A stretch of DNA of 64,000 bases from Cephalotus follicularis. Its lineage: Eukaryota; Streptophyta; Magnoliopsida; Oxalidales; Cephalotaceae. Shown here piece by piece: positions 12,757 to 24,960 of this stretch. The DNA is taken from contig BDDD01000080.1 of the NCBI GenBank assembly GCA_001972305.1, positions 416,685 to 480,684 on the forward strand. Reading direction: 5' to 3'. How positions within the stretch are numbered: the stretch's first letter is position 1; each line of letters opens with the position of its first letter. The translations under genes were made by a program, and so were the position numbers. Under the pieces are notes generated by a model, which ran no database searches, was not told the origin of the DNA, and saw nothing but the letters and a program-made list of their open reading frames with translations.

Positions 12757-15315
12757 TGTTGGAGTAGGGGCGTCCCTGCATTCTACGAGGTGGCTCTGCA
12801 TAATTATATATGTATGTATGAGATGCACTCCTTAACTGAAGATATCTTTTTAAGCCAAGAGAGGCTGCACGTGTGTATATTACATACTCTATTTAAACAA
12901 TCTGAATTCCTTTTCGTGTTTTATAATGCATATTCAATCAACAATGGCAACCCGCTCTATGTATATCCCAACCTATCTCAATGGATCAGTTGATCACCAT
13001 GTCAACTGAGTACACATATAGTGCCCTGTCGTTCGAGGGGTTGGATCTCATGCCTGAGAGGTTATGAGAATGGGATCCTTACTCTCTTCTAACAGAACGT
13101 TCCAAGGCATAGGTTCACTTTCTTAGGACAATTGTTGAACCGTAAAGACTTTTCGTATTATGCTTGCTCCTGAGTATAGTGGAGGATGGACCATCTCATT
13201 ACCATTTGGATTTAACATAAAGCATGATGCGAGGTATGTGCTAGAGAGCATGAGACTGAAAAGGCCCACCATAGGAAACATATTTGGAAAGTCATACCTC
13301 TGTCAATAGGATTCCTATAGTCTCGGTTAGTCTATGGTGACTAGTAGACCATTCATAGAGCTACGTTGTATCGTTAGACCTGAGCGGCTGGCATGCGTTG
13401 TGTTGGAACTGCTTGTCTTTGATTTCTGCCTTCCCCAGCACTAGCCACGTGCTGGCAAAAGGGTTGTCTTTGGGCCTTGTGGGAGCTTTATTGAGATGCA
13501 TGGGCGAGTTCGCAATAAGGGATCGTCACACCCGTATGCAGGGTGATCGGATTTATATTATTTATGTCCATTGAGACTCATAAAACCCTGATCAGGTATA
13601 GGCAGACTGGAAACGGGGTTTCCGGTGAAGTTTGCCGAAAGTCTAAATGCGTACGTGAATTTATAGTTGTCACAGCTTTACCTAGGGGTGACATTATTCC
13701 GAGCCCTATGTCGCGATCGGAGCCAAGTATGACGTAGGATACATGACACATATGCCGATGACTGTATAAAGTACTGGTTTAACCGGATGTCGACTTATAG
13801 ACGTAGTTTATTCTACGGATCCGGGGGGTGATGGGATTCACCACAGGGCTTTTTTAATAGTTGGGGACTATTCGGATAGTCGTACCCGAACTCCTGGGAT
13901 GTTCTGGAAAATTTATAGTCGTACCGGATTCAAAATGGGCTTTCGGGTCACACCTGATTATTGGAAAAGCGATGCATGCTACACACATGCTAGCTTGGCG
14001 GAAAATCTAGTTTTAACTAGTATATATTAATTTGGTATTAGTGGTTTATTTATTAATTTATATTTACCACCGTATTGTCAAATTGATTTATTAAGAGAAA
14101 CCACAGTGGGAGCATGTTTAACATATGTTGTGCAGGGTGCACATAATTAAAACAAAGAGAGAAACATCCTTTATGTTATAATAAAAGAGAAAAGGGACAC
14201 ATGGCAAGTTTAGACTTAGATTTTTTTGTCTTTGGCGTTTTTGACATGCCAAAATAGCGCCTGGTACGCGCTAACGGGCGAGAGAATGCACCAGGTGCAT
14301 GCGTAGCACCTGGACGGCCCTTCCGGCCGGAGAAGATGACGCCTTCGGCACCGGTGGCTGGGAAAGGAGCTGTGCTTCCATCCACGGTACTCTCCTATCT
14401 CTTCTCTCCCCGTTTTCTCTTCTTCTCTCTCTGGTTTTGCGGTGGCGTTTTTCAACGCCACCCACTGTCACGGCTTCTCTTCCACCGCCGGTGGTCTTGG
14501 TAGGTGGAGCCATGCTTGGCTCTTCCTATTTTGGCCTTAGACTAGGTGATACCAGTGTTACTTGGTCGGGTTTCGTGCGCACTGAGTTGACCCTGGCAAC
14601 TCAGTGCGTTGTGCACTGTAGCTTGGCGTTCCAGCGCTAGTCACGACGAGTCTGAGGTGTAGGTGTGAAGAGGTGAAGGAGTTAAGGCATTCGGTGGCTT
14701 GGCGGCCGGTGATGGTGAACGGTAAGTTAACTCAGTGACTCACCGGCGGCCGTTCTGGACGTTCTAGGCCGAGGCTCGTCGAGTCTCTACCACCACCGTG
14801 TAGATCGGGAGTTAACCGTCCACATATGTCCAGGTCGGTCAATGATGCATTGACTGAGAATCACTAAGTCAGAACTCAGTGAGTCACTGCCGTTGTTCGC
14901 CATGTTCCGGGGCGCTTCCCGACGCGTCTCTGCCAGAAACGGCTAGAGCGGATTTTTTTGAGTTCGTTGATGTCTTGGTTGGTTTTTTCGTGGATTGGCC
15001 TAAACCGGTAGTGGAGCCGATAACCGGCAGTTGCTTCGGCAAGCACGTAGCGGCAAAGTGATAGAGCCACCAACGTTGGTATGGTTCCTTATCCTTTACA
15101 TTTATTGTTTACCGAATTGGTTTTGATTAAGTGGATGTATGCTTGATTTTCGTTAGTTCAATTGAATATTAAATGGACATCCTTGGCGCATAGATTATGG
15201 TAGTAAGACGTAAGTGTGAACATTGATTTCGTGTCTTACTGTTTTTGAAAAATTAATATTATACACACTTGCATCCTAGACCCAAAATCGACCGGGACCC
15301 TCCCGGGTTCCAACA
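12757..15315 (+). repeat. Element A LTR 2 (middle LTR), 2559 bp
   Basis: It has the same termini and internal order as LTR 1 and LTR 3. It is preceded by a PPT and followed by a PBS, so it serves as 3' LTR of the first unit and 5' LTR of the second. No target duplication is expected or seen at its edges. Confidence 0.88.
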
Positions 15316-17829
15316 AGTGGTATCAGAGCGATCTTTTTTAATATCAATTGAAATTTGATTTCGGTTTTTGGTGACTATTTTGGAATGAGTAAAGTAGTTG
15401 GGATTCTAATTTAATTCCCTTCCCATTGTTTTATAAAATTACTTTTTTCTGCAAATCCAAGGGAAACTAGATTTTAATTAATTTAGTGAGAGTTTTACTA
15501 AAATATCGGCAAACTTGTCGGGATTATTTGGATTGGTCATCGGAAATTGAAATTGCTTGTGTTTATTTATTTCTATTGTGGATATAGATTTAAATGTCTT
15601 ATGCATGATGGTAGGCAATGAGATTGAACCTAGTTTTTGGTTTCTTTTGTGGATGGTTTAATTTGCTTTATTATCATGTACTTTATTTGGTCTGTAATAT
15701 GGTTGCCTGCGAGCACCATTTTTCCTTATTTGTGTAATTCTCTCTCTCCCTCCAATTTGTATTCTATTCTTTAATTTTTAAATGTATTTGTGTAAATTTC
15801 TTTTTGTAAAAAAAAGAAGAGAAGAATTGCAATGGAGCTTGCAGAGGAAGATCAAGGAAAATGCAAGACCAAGTGAAGGCCATGTATGCATGGTGCATTT
15901 TGTAATAAAGTAGTTTTGAATAGTTCACCTAGGAGATTGAGTTATCACATATGCTCGTGTGATCGCTCATAGATTTAATCCCTAGCTAGGCCATTTTTAT
16001 TTCTATGTGGATCATAGGATGCATGAGATGAATGTTTACTTTTTGCAAATAATCCAAACATATCAAGCATAATAAGCCGTTTTCAAATGGATTGGAAGTT
16101 AAAATCTATTATTAAACGGTTATGATAATTTAAAATTTGATGAGACCTCGAATTCCTCCAATTGTAAATAATAAGTCCATAAGCGGTAAGACATTAGGGT
16201 GTCCCGTCGTTGGCCTTCCACGCCTTCGTTTACTAGTATGGATATATTGGGGATAGCGCTGCCACAACAGAGGTCATCCGTATGACCATTTCTACTAAAT
16301 ATCAGTGCTGGGGTAGCACTGGAAGGAAGTAGCCATGTTTCAGTATCGATGGCATGCTCACGGGCGAGTATCAAAACGGGTCTATTTCTTTGAGGGAAGT
16401 GGGTCTGACTTATACCGAGTTCATATTATTGGCAGTGCCACATCATTGGATTGTATTGGTCGTGAGGCTGAATTTGTATCGGATCTTGCATTTCAAGGGC
16501 TAGGCCCTAATGCAAATTGATGCTAAATGCCTACCTATTTGGTATTATGGTTTGTCTAGCCACAACGGAGACCATGATATTTCAAGATAGATTCCGATCC
16601 CCACTAGAAAGTGGGTGCTTCCCGAATTCCACATTGGAGGTGTGGGATACGATTAGAATAGTGGGAGGAGCCATAATTACTAAAGACCAAGAATTATGGT
16701 AATAACATAAAATCGAATGATATGCTAATATACTCTATTGTTTCCTCTAATAGGTTGTTAGATAACATATTCTATATACTCATATGGCAGACAACACTAT
16801 TATTTGGCATGTTTTATATTTCTTAAGCGACATAATCCACTTTTTTTTTGAATGGTTATGCATAGTACTCACGAGCATGAGAGTTGTTCATGTTATGACT
16901 GAGATACCCCACATTTGAGATCAATGCATCTGACCATATCAAGGCCAGGGTGGCTAAATGGTGGGACAACGATCATAGAACTCAATACATAGCGAGTGTT
17001 GCCTTGATGCCAAATTAGCAAATGCTATGTATATCTTCACAGACCTTAAGTGCCGTGTTGATACAACTTGAGGAGTTGTTTGGCACATAGTCGGGGATTG
17101 ATAAGGTAGTTTTGGACCAGTCTGGATCAAAACAATCTGTGATACCTATTCCTTCTTTTGGAACAACCTCTGAGAGAGCTGGATCGATAGGATCCAGTTC
17201 CAAGGGCAAGGAGCCCATAAGGAAGAAAGAAAAGGAACCACTTCACGTGGTTTGGGGAAGCCATTCATTAGAGGATTAAACATATTTATTAAGGAGAATG
17301 CCTGTTTCTCTTGGGAAGTCAGGATACTGGAAGTGAAATTGCAAACAATTTCTTGCTTCCATTGCAAATGGTGCCTTGGGGTTACGTACCGTCATATTAT
17401 TATATTCCATCTAGCTTACAATGTAAGTTCAATTTGGGATTTGGACTCAGGTTGTGAGACTAACATTTGTAACTCTTTGCATGAGCTAAGAAGAGCTAGG
17501 TAGCTGGGAGCTGAGGATGCAATGGACCTATGACATGAAGATCGGGGATCTATATTTAAGTTGTAGGAAATTGTGATTTGTATATATAAAGCAATGTGGC
17601 TTTTGTATATAGACTTAACACTTGTAAACATTGTAAAGAACTTTTGTTCTAAACTTTGATTAGCAAATTCCAATGTATTGTTTCTAAAGCTGAGAGCTTT
17701 TTGTTTATTACATATGGATATTGGCTATTATTTCCTGGTTGTGAATCAGTCGGCACTGATTAACTAGATAACGAGTTTTAAGTCTTAAATACTAATCAAA
17801 CAATAGCACCAGCTATTGAGCAAGGAATT
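15316..17829 (+). pseudogene. Element A internal region 2, first fragment (leader, gag and protease remnants)
   Basis: It starts with the PBS TGGTATCAGAGCG at 15318 and follows internal region 1 base by base with scattered differences. It includes the gag-like remnant near 16960-17250 and the protease block LDSGCETNICNSLHEL near 17440-17490. Here the DSG triad is still intact, unlike copy 1. It stops at GGAATT (17824-17829), where the Sirevirus LTR begins. The matching point in region 1 is 10125. Confidence 0.7.
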
Positions 17830-18802
17830 TGTTGACATTTATGTCTCAATCCTAGTTTTGATGATAACATATTTGTGTTTAACAAAGTTTCTTTGTGTGC
17901 AAGAAAAAGATAGAATGTGCAAAACAGCAAAAAATTGCAGAAACAACTTAAAGCGTCGACGCTCAAGAAGTAAGCGTCAGCGCTTTGTGCAACCGTCGAA
18001 ATAAGGAACAAAACGTCAACCGTTGAAGCATTTCGAGGAAAGGAGTAAGAGTCCAAACCGTCGATGCTTAAATGCAAGCGCCAGCGCTTTAAATCAAAGC
18101 ATTTGCGCTTTGACACCATCTGTCAGCGCTTAAAACCAGAGATTTCTTGGAGCCAATCAATTTGACAAAATCGGCTACACTCAACACAAAGCGTCAACGC
18201 TTTTAGGAGAAAGTCGACTCCAATATCCAGAACGCCAGCGCTTTGACCAGACAATTCAAATTCAAATACCCAACGGCCATATAAGCAGCGACGCTTTGAG
18301 GCAAACTGTCGACGCTTTGCACGGTTGGAACAATTTCTGACAGAGTTTTAATGAGCCGTTTTTGAAGCAACAAGTTTCAAGACACATCCAACGGATTTAT
18401 GAAGCAAAAAAATGGCTATAAACGAAAAGATTTGAAGAAATAAAATAAGAAGAATACAAGAGAACAAAAATAAAAAGATCAATCAAGCAAGAACACTACA
18501 AGCATTCAAAATCATCAAGTCTCTTTCAAAAGTTCTTGTTTTGTGCTTTAGCTCATATTTGTTCCTACTTATTTTGAGAATTATCATCTTGTAAAATCCA
18601 ACCTTTGAGAGGTTAAGATCAAACACTATTCTTTTTATACTTTGATTGTAATAGGGGAGTGAGCCCTAAGAGAGATTGGGGAGTGAACCCAAAGAGAATT
18701 GTAAGTGATTGAGGTCAATCACAAAGGTGTACCGAATAGCACCCGAAATTTTATTCGGAGACTAGTAGAAACTCAAGAAGATCCTCGGAAAAAGTGGACG
18801 TA
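17830..18802 (+). repeat. Sirevirus LTR a (5' part only)
   Basis: It begins TGTTGACATTTATG and carries about ten copies of palindromic units around AAGCGTCGACGCTT (17940-18320), then a TATA box (CTATAAAC, 18416). It stays collinear with LTRs b and c up to GTGGACGTA at 18802, where a chromovirus sequence replaces the remaining third. No target duplication partner can be read because the other end was deleted. Confidence 0.8.
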
Positions 18803-20272
18803 CTTAAGATTTCTGTTATGAATTTTATTGAAATCTTACTGCTTTTAAACTTATCGTTACTGCTTTTTCTTTCCTTATCCGTACTGAGGTTTGCTCAACC
18901 GCGTTTTGTTTTCTATACGGCAGGTAATCAGGAGCAGCGGGGGAATGTGTGAATGAGAGATTGACCACCTCTATTTCATGGATTCCTAGAAGTGTGATCC
19001 TTATGTGCCTTTGTTTTTAGTGGTCATGAACAATAAGACACATATGGTTTATGTTTAATATTTGAACATGATTTATGTTTAAGATGCCGAAAATGTTAAG
19101 TTTAAAATTTGAGCAGTTTTTCAGTTATGCTATGACCGCCACATTTTAGCTAATAAGGTAATGTTTATGTTCAGATAAGTTATGTTATGTTATGATAGGT
19201 TCTGTATTATGACCTGTGACGACTCCCGCCGTCCGGGGTGTTACAATTAGTGCTTGGAACTTCTCCTATTTCTAATGCTCCATACATAATGGCTCCTGCT
19301 AATTTGAAGGAGCGAAAGATTCAATTGCAAGATTTTCTCGATTGGGGATTTATCAGATCGAGTGTATTACCATGGGGAGCACCGGTATTGTTCGTAAAGA
19401 AGAATTATGGATCGATACGATTATGTATTCATTATCGGTTATTGAATCAGGTGACTGTGAAGAACAAGTATCCTCTTCTACACATCGAGGAGTTGTTCGA
19501 TCAATTACAAGGCTCAACTGTGTTGTCTAAACTTGACTTGAGGACAAGTTATCATTGGTTGAGGATTCGTAAGGGCAATGTTGAGAAGACTGCTTTTCAA
19601 ATCAAATATGGACACTACGAATTCCTGATATTGCCATTTGGTTTGACGAATGCCCCTACATCATTCATGTGTTTAATGAACCGAGTATTCCAACCCGATC
19701 TGGATTAGTTTGTTGTGATCTTCTTGTACGAGATTCTGATATATTCGAAGAGTGTTGAGGAGCATGTGCAGTATTTGAGGATTGTGTTGCAAACTCTACG
19801 GAAGGAGCGCTTGTTTGCTAAATTCAGTAAGTGTGAATTTTGGCTAGATCGTGTGACTTTCCTCGGTCATATTGTATCTAGGGAAGGGTTATTGGTGGAT
19901 CCTTCAAAGATTGAGAGTATTGTGAATTGGCCACAACTGATGAACGTTACTGAAGTTCGTAGCTTCTTGGGATTGGCCGGTTATTATCGAAAATTTATTG
20001 AAGGATTTTCTAAAATTGTTACTACATTGACTTGTTTGACTCAAAAGAAGTCAAGTTTTGATTGGGATGATGCTTGTGAAGCAAGCTTTCAGGAATTGAA
20101 GAGTCGGTTGATTTCGGCTGCTGTTTTGACATTACCTGAGGGTAATGAAGATTTTACTATATACAATGATGCTTCTGGGAAAGGCATGGGATGTGTTCTC
20201 ATGCAACGTGGTCGAGAAATTGCTTACGCTTTAAGGAAGTTGAAACCGTAAGAGGAAAACTATCCTGTACAT
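18803..20272 (+). pseudogene. Chromovirus (Ty3-gypsy, Tekay/Del-like) LTR end plus RT/RNase H fragment
   Basis: 18803-19245 is an LTR 3' part ending GGGGTGTTACA. It joins directly to RT at [14 protein letters not shown] (19262-19303), so gag, protease and the RT start are missing. RT runs 19238-19708, then a stop (TAG at 19706), then 19715-20251. Landmarks are [36 protein letters not shown] and the RNase H start [15 protein letters not shown]. The catalytic aspartates of the YVDD box are lost: the box reads LYEIL. The fragment ends in RNase H at EENYPV, where Sirevirus LTR b is inserted. Confidence 0.75.
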
Positions 20273-21421
20273 TGTTGACATTTATGTCTCAATACTAGTT
20301 TTGATGATAACATATTTGTGTTTAGCCAAGTTTCTTTATGTGCAAGAAAAACATAGAATGTGCAAAACAACAAGAAAAATTGCAGAAACAGCTTAAAGCG
20401 TCGACGCTCAGGAAGCAAGCATCAGCGCTTTGTGCAAAAGTCGAGGCAAGGAACAAAGCGTCTACCGTTGAAGCATTTCGAGGAAAGGAGTAAGTGTCCA
20501 AACCGTCGACGCCTAAATGGAAACGCCAGTGCTTTAATTCAAAGCGTATGCGCTTTGACACCCTTTGTCCACGGATTAAACCAGTGACTTATGATGCAAT
20601 TTAATTTGACAAAAGCGGCGACGCTTTACAATAACAGTCCGCGCTTTAAGACAAAGTGGCAACTTAAAGTTTAGACAGTCAGCGCTTTGAGCAGAGCATT
20701 ACAAATTCAAACTTACAACGGTCACATAGGCGGCGACGCTTTAAAGGACTCCGTCGACGCTTTGTACGGCTGGAACAGTGACTGACTTAGTTTTAATAAG
20801 CCGTCTTTGAAGTAACAAGTTTCAAGACACATCCAACGGATTTCTAAGGCAAGAAACGGATATATACAAAGGTTTTTGAAGAGAGACAATAACAAGTATA
20901 CAAGAGAAAATAGATACAAAGATCAATCAAGCAAAAATACAAGGCATTCAAAATCATCAAGTCATTTTCAAAAAGCTCTTGTCTTGTGTATAAACCTTTA
21001 TTTGTTCCCACTTAGATTGAGATATTATCTTGTAAAATCCAACCTTTGATAGGTTAGAAACAAACAATATTCTTCTTACACTTTGATTGTAATAGGGGAG
21101 TGAACCCTAAGTGAGATTGGGGAGTGAACCCAAAGAAAGTTGTAAGTGATTGAGGTCAATCACGAAGGTGTACCGAATAGCAGCCAGAATTTTATTCAGA
21201 GAACTAGTGGAAACTCAAGGAGATCCTTGGGAAAAGTGGACGTAGGAAAGAGTTAGGCCAAACCACTCTAAAACCGTGTTTGCAAATTCTCTAACTCTCT
21301 CTCTTTAATTTAGTTTACTTATTTACTTTTGATTGCACATATATATTGTTCATTGTTCTTTAACTTAGAATTGAAAAGGTTAATTAATTAATTTTTTTTG
21401 AACCCCCTTGTACTTTATTCA
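20273..21421 (+). repeat. Sirevirus LTR b, complete (1149 bp)
   Basis: It starts TGTTGACATTTATG and ends TTTATTCA, followed by the PBS. Palindromic units of the AAGCGTCGACGCTT type lie at about 20395-20765, upstream of a TATA-like ATATATAC at 20860. It sits inside chromovirus RNase H; the flanking 5 bases on the left are TACAT. It differs from LTRs a and c at many positions. Confidence 0.82.
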
Positions 21422-21440
21422 ATTGGTATCAGAGCGGTAG
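21422..21440 (+). promoter_or_regulatory. Sirevirus C primer-binding site
   Basis: ATTGGTATCAGAGCGG lies directly after LTR b. It complements the 3' end of initiator methionine tRNA and sets the start of minus-strand cDNA synthesis. The gag ATG follows 40 bases later at 21481. Confidence 0.82.
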
Positions 21441-21480
21441 GCTTATAATTCTTAAGTGCTAGAGCCTTTAACGATCTAGG

Positions 21481-23397
21481 ATGACAATGAACACAAACGT
21501 AGGAGAAAGTCAAAATATCTCAAAACCCCCTTTCTTCGATGGCAATAACTATGGCCATTGGAAGGCTAAGATGACTATCTTCATTCAATCCCTCGATTAT
21601 AACTTGTGGGACCTCATAGTTGATGGTCCAAATCTTTCTACCGTCACACTTGAAAACGGAGATGTTATTTCTAAACCTAGGAACCTTTATGATGACAATG
21701 ATAGAAGAAGAGTTCAAATAAATGCTAAAGCTAAACACATTACCATTTGTGCCATAAACTCAAACGACTTCAATAGGATCTCGTCTTGCATTTCCGCCAA
21801 AGAAATGTGGGATAGACTTGAGGTCACTTATGAAGGGACAAATCAAGTTAAAGAAACTAAGATTAGTATGTTAGTCTATGATTATGAAATGTTCACTATG
21901 AATGAAAACGAAGACATAAAATCCATGTTCTCTAGATTTACAAATATTATTAATGCATTACAAGCTTTGGATAAAATCTATTCTAACAGTGAAATTGTGA
22001 GAAAAATCCTTAGGTGCTTGCCAAGGCCTTGGATGCCAAAAGTTATCGCAATTGAAGAAGCAAAGAATCTCAATGTTCTTCCGCTAGAGGATCTTCTAAG
22101 GTCACTAATGACCCATGAGCTTTCAATGCAAAAGAAAGACGATGATAAGGAGAAGGAGAAAAAGAAAAATAAGATAGTGGCATTGAAATCATCTCTAATC
22201 GAAGATTCCGAGGACGATGATGATAATGAAGAGCTAGCCCTCATCACACAAAAATTCAAGAAGTTCCTAGCTAGCAAGAAGAAGTTCTGTGGAAAGTCAA
22301 ACAAGAAGGTCTATCAAAAGGGAGAATCAAGTAAGCTAGAAGAGATCATTTGTTTCGAGTGCAACAAACTGGGGCACTACAAAAGTTATTTCCCTTGGCT
22401 CAAAAAGAAGGATCTCTTGAAGAAGAAGAAGAAAGCTATGATCGCCACATGGGATGATAGTGATAAGTCTAGTTCGGATGAAGATTCAAATGAAGAAGTG
22501 GCTCAAATAGCTTTAATGTCCTTGGAGGAAGAAGAAGAGGAAGAAAGCGATGAGGTAACATATGATGAACTTGTCTTAATAGTAGAGAAATATAGTTCTA
22601 TGATTACATCTTTAAAGAAAAAGGTCAAGACTCTAGTTAATGAAAATGAGGAACTTAAATCAATTAATTTGGCCAAGGAAGATAACTCAAACGAAATTAA
22701 AGTAGATCTCCTAGAAAATGAAGTAGCATATTTAGAAAAGGAGAATAGAAACCTTAAGGAAGAAATAGATGCATTAAAGAAAACATTCTCAAAGTTTTTT
22801 AATAGTAGTGAAAAACTTGAAAATCTTCTTGGCATGCAAAGATGTGTTTTTGACAAGGCCGGACTAGGATATGAGGAGATGAACAATGTTAAGCTTTATC
22901 AAAACTTCTTTGAAAGAAAAGAGAGGATAGAAAAAGAGAAGGTTGAAAAAGCTCATATTAAGAAGAAAATTGTAAAGATTTCGTGTAACTATTGTGGTAA
23001 AATTGGACATACATATTTAACTTGCTTTCATAAAAAGAATGCCATGTTTAAGAAAAATATGAATAACTCTTGTAATTTTTGTGGCGAACAGGGGCATACA
23101 TCTTCACAATGCTATCATTAGAAAAATGCTATATTCAAGAAAAAGATAAATGCTCCATGTGATCATTGTAGTAAATACGGTCATGCATCTTCATCTTGCT
23201 TTTATAAAAGAAGTATAATTATATCTTGCAATAATTGTGGTAAGAATGGCCATATAGCTACTTCTTGTTTTTACAAAGAAAATATATTGAATGATTTAAA
23301 TTTCTCTAGAGTAAAGAAAAGTTTGGTTCCCAAAGGAACCATCTTGACTAACCCCAAAGGACCCAAGGTTTGTTGGGTACCTCAAACAAATATTTGA
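21481..23397 (+). pseudogene. Sirevirus C gag, 546 codons open, then one stop
   Basis: The start is the first ATG after the PBS. The N-terminal third is the capsid-like region typical of plant copia gag: FDGNNYGHWKAKM near residue 20, AKEMWDRLEVTYEG near 105. The middle is highly charged (acidic runs near 240 and 330-355) with a coiled coil near 360-430. Zinc knuckles follow: CFECNKLGH near 291 (its last Cys is lost), CNYCGKIGHTYLTC near 502 and CNFCGEQGHTSSQC near 533. A TAG at 23119 interrupts the frame. Two more knuckles and a WVPQT tail continue in frame to 23397. Gag would form the particle and bind RNA. Apart from the stop it is well preserved. Confidence 0.85.
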
Positions 23398-23412
23398 AAA
23401 TTGTGCTTGTAG

Positions 23413-24918
23413 GTGTGCTTGAAGTCACTATCCAAGAAGACACAATGGTACTTGGATAGTGGGTGCTCCAAGCATATGACGGGCGACAAGAGTCTCTTCG
23501 TCAAATTCGAATCAAAGGAAGGAGGAGATGTAACCTTTGAAGGCAATGCAAAAGGAAAGATCAAAGGCTTTGGCTCCATAGGTAACGATAAAACCTCTAT
23601 TGATAATGTTCTATTTGTTGATGGACTCAAACACAATCTCTTGAGCATAAGTCAATTATGTGACAAGGATTGTAGAGTCACTTTTGAAAAGGATTCTTGT
23701 AAAGTGATAGATGTACATAATGATCAAATAAAATTTATAGGATATAGACATGAGAATGTATATGTGGTAGATATAGATGACTTGCAAAATGTAAAATGTC
23801 TAGTGTCTATAAATGAAGATAGTTGGCTATGGCATAGAAGATTAGGTCACGTAGGCATGTCAACTATATCTAAGCTTCTAAAACATGAACTAGTTAAAGG
23901 AATCCCTAAAATTAGCTTTGAAAAAGATAAAGTTTGTGACGCATGTCAATATGGGAAACAAACTAGAGCTTCATTTAAAAGCAAAGACATTGTGTCCATA
24001 ACTAGGCCATTGTAACTTTTGCATATAGATTTGTTTGGTCCAATAGATATTAGAAGTCTAGGTGGTAAATCATATGCCATGGTCATAGTAGACGATTATT
24101 CTAGATATACATGGACTATTTTCCTAGCCCATAAAAATGATTCTTTTAAGGAATTTTCAAAATTTTTGTAAAATCGTTCAAAATAAAAAGGAAATTTCTA
24201 TTGCTAAAATTAGAAGTGATCATGGAAAAGAATTTGAAAATCATATGTTTGAAAATTTTTGCAATGAAAATGGATTTATACATGAGTTCTCTACTCCTAG
24301 AACACCTCAACAAAATGGGGTTGTTGAAAGGAAAAATAGAACTTTACAAGAAATGTGTAGAATATTTTTAAACGAAAATAATTTATCAAAATATTTTTTC
24401 GCGGAAGCAATAAGTACTTCGTGTTATATCCTAAATCGCATAACCATAAGGCCAATTCTCAAAAAGACTCCATATGAACTATGGAGGGGGAGAAAGCCTA
24501 ACTTTAGTTATTTTCACACTTTCGGATGCAAGTGCTTCATCCACAATAATGGAAAAGATCATCTTGGTAAATTCGACTCCAAAGTCGACGAAGGTACGAC
24601 GAAGGTATCTTTCTTGGTTATTCATCTAGTAGTAGAGCTTATAGATGCTTCAATAAAAGAACATTACTTGTTGAAGAATCAATGCATGTTGTATTTGATG
24701 AAACTAACCCAAAACTTCCAAAAGAAGTTATTGATGATGATTATATAGATTTTATTGAAAATGGAATTGATAAGCTAAATCTAGAAGAAACCAAGAAGGA
24801 GGAATTCGCACTTGGAGAAACCTCTCAAGAAAGCTATCAAGAAGCTCTCCCCGACAAAACTTTGAAGGTGGTAAGAGGACACCCTCATGAGGCAATAATA
24901 GGTAATCCTAGATTATGA
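23413..24918 (+). pseudogene. Sirevirus C protease and integrase, broken
   Basis: The protease block is WYLDSGCSKHMTGDKSLF near 23447-23500. The integrase zinc region HRRLGHVGMS…CDACQYGKQTR runs about 23830-23970, followed by HIDLFGP, VDDYSRYTW, IRSDHGKEFEN and TPRTPQQNGVVERKNRT (24020-24345), so all three catalytic acidic residues are readable. Breaks: a TAA at 24013, a frame change near 24168, and a small tandem duplication of GACGAAGGT near 24587-24606 that shifts the frame. A TGA at 24916 follows. The region would cut gag-pol and integrate cDNA. It is inactive here. Confidence 0.82.
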
Positions 24919-24960
24919 ATATCTACTAGATCTTGTGTTAATCATAATTATATTGCATTT

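Noticed and set aside
7815..15330. A tRNA gene at the TGGTATCA sequences
   Set aside because: These are retrotransposon primer-binding sites next to LTR ends; no tRNA cloverleaf surrounds them.
21520..22886. Serine-rich open frames antisense to gag of block C
   Set aside because: They are shadows of the charged gag codons (GAA/GAT runs) on the opposite strand.
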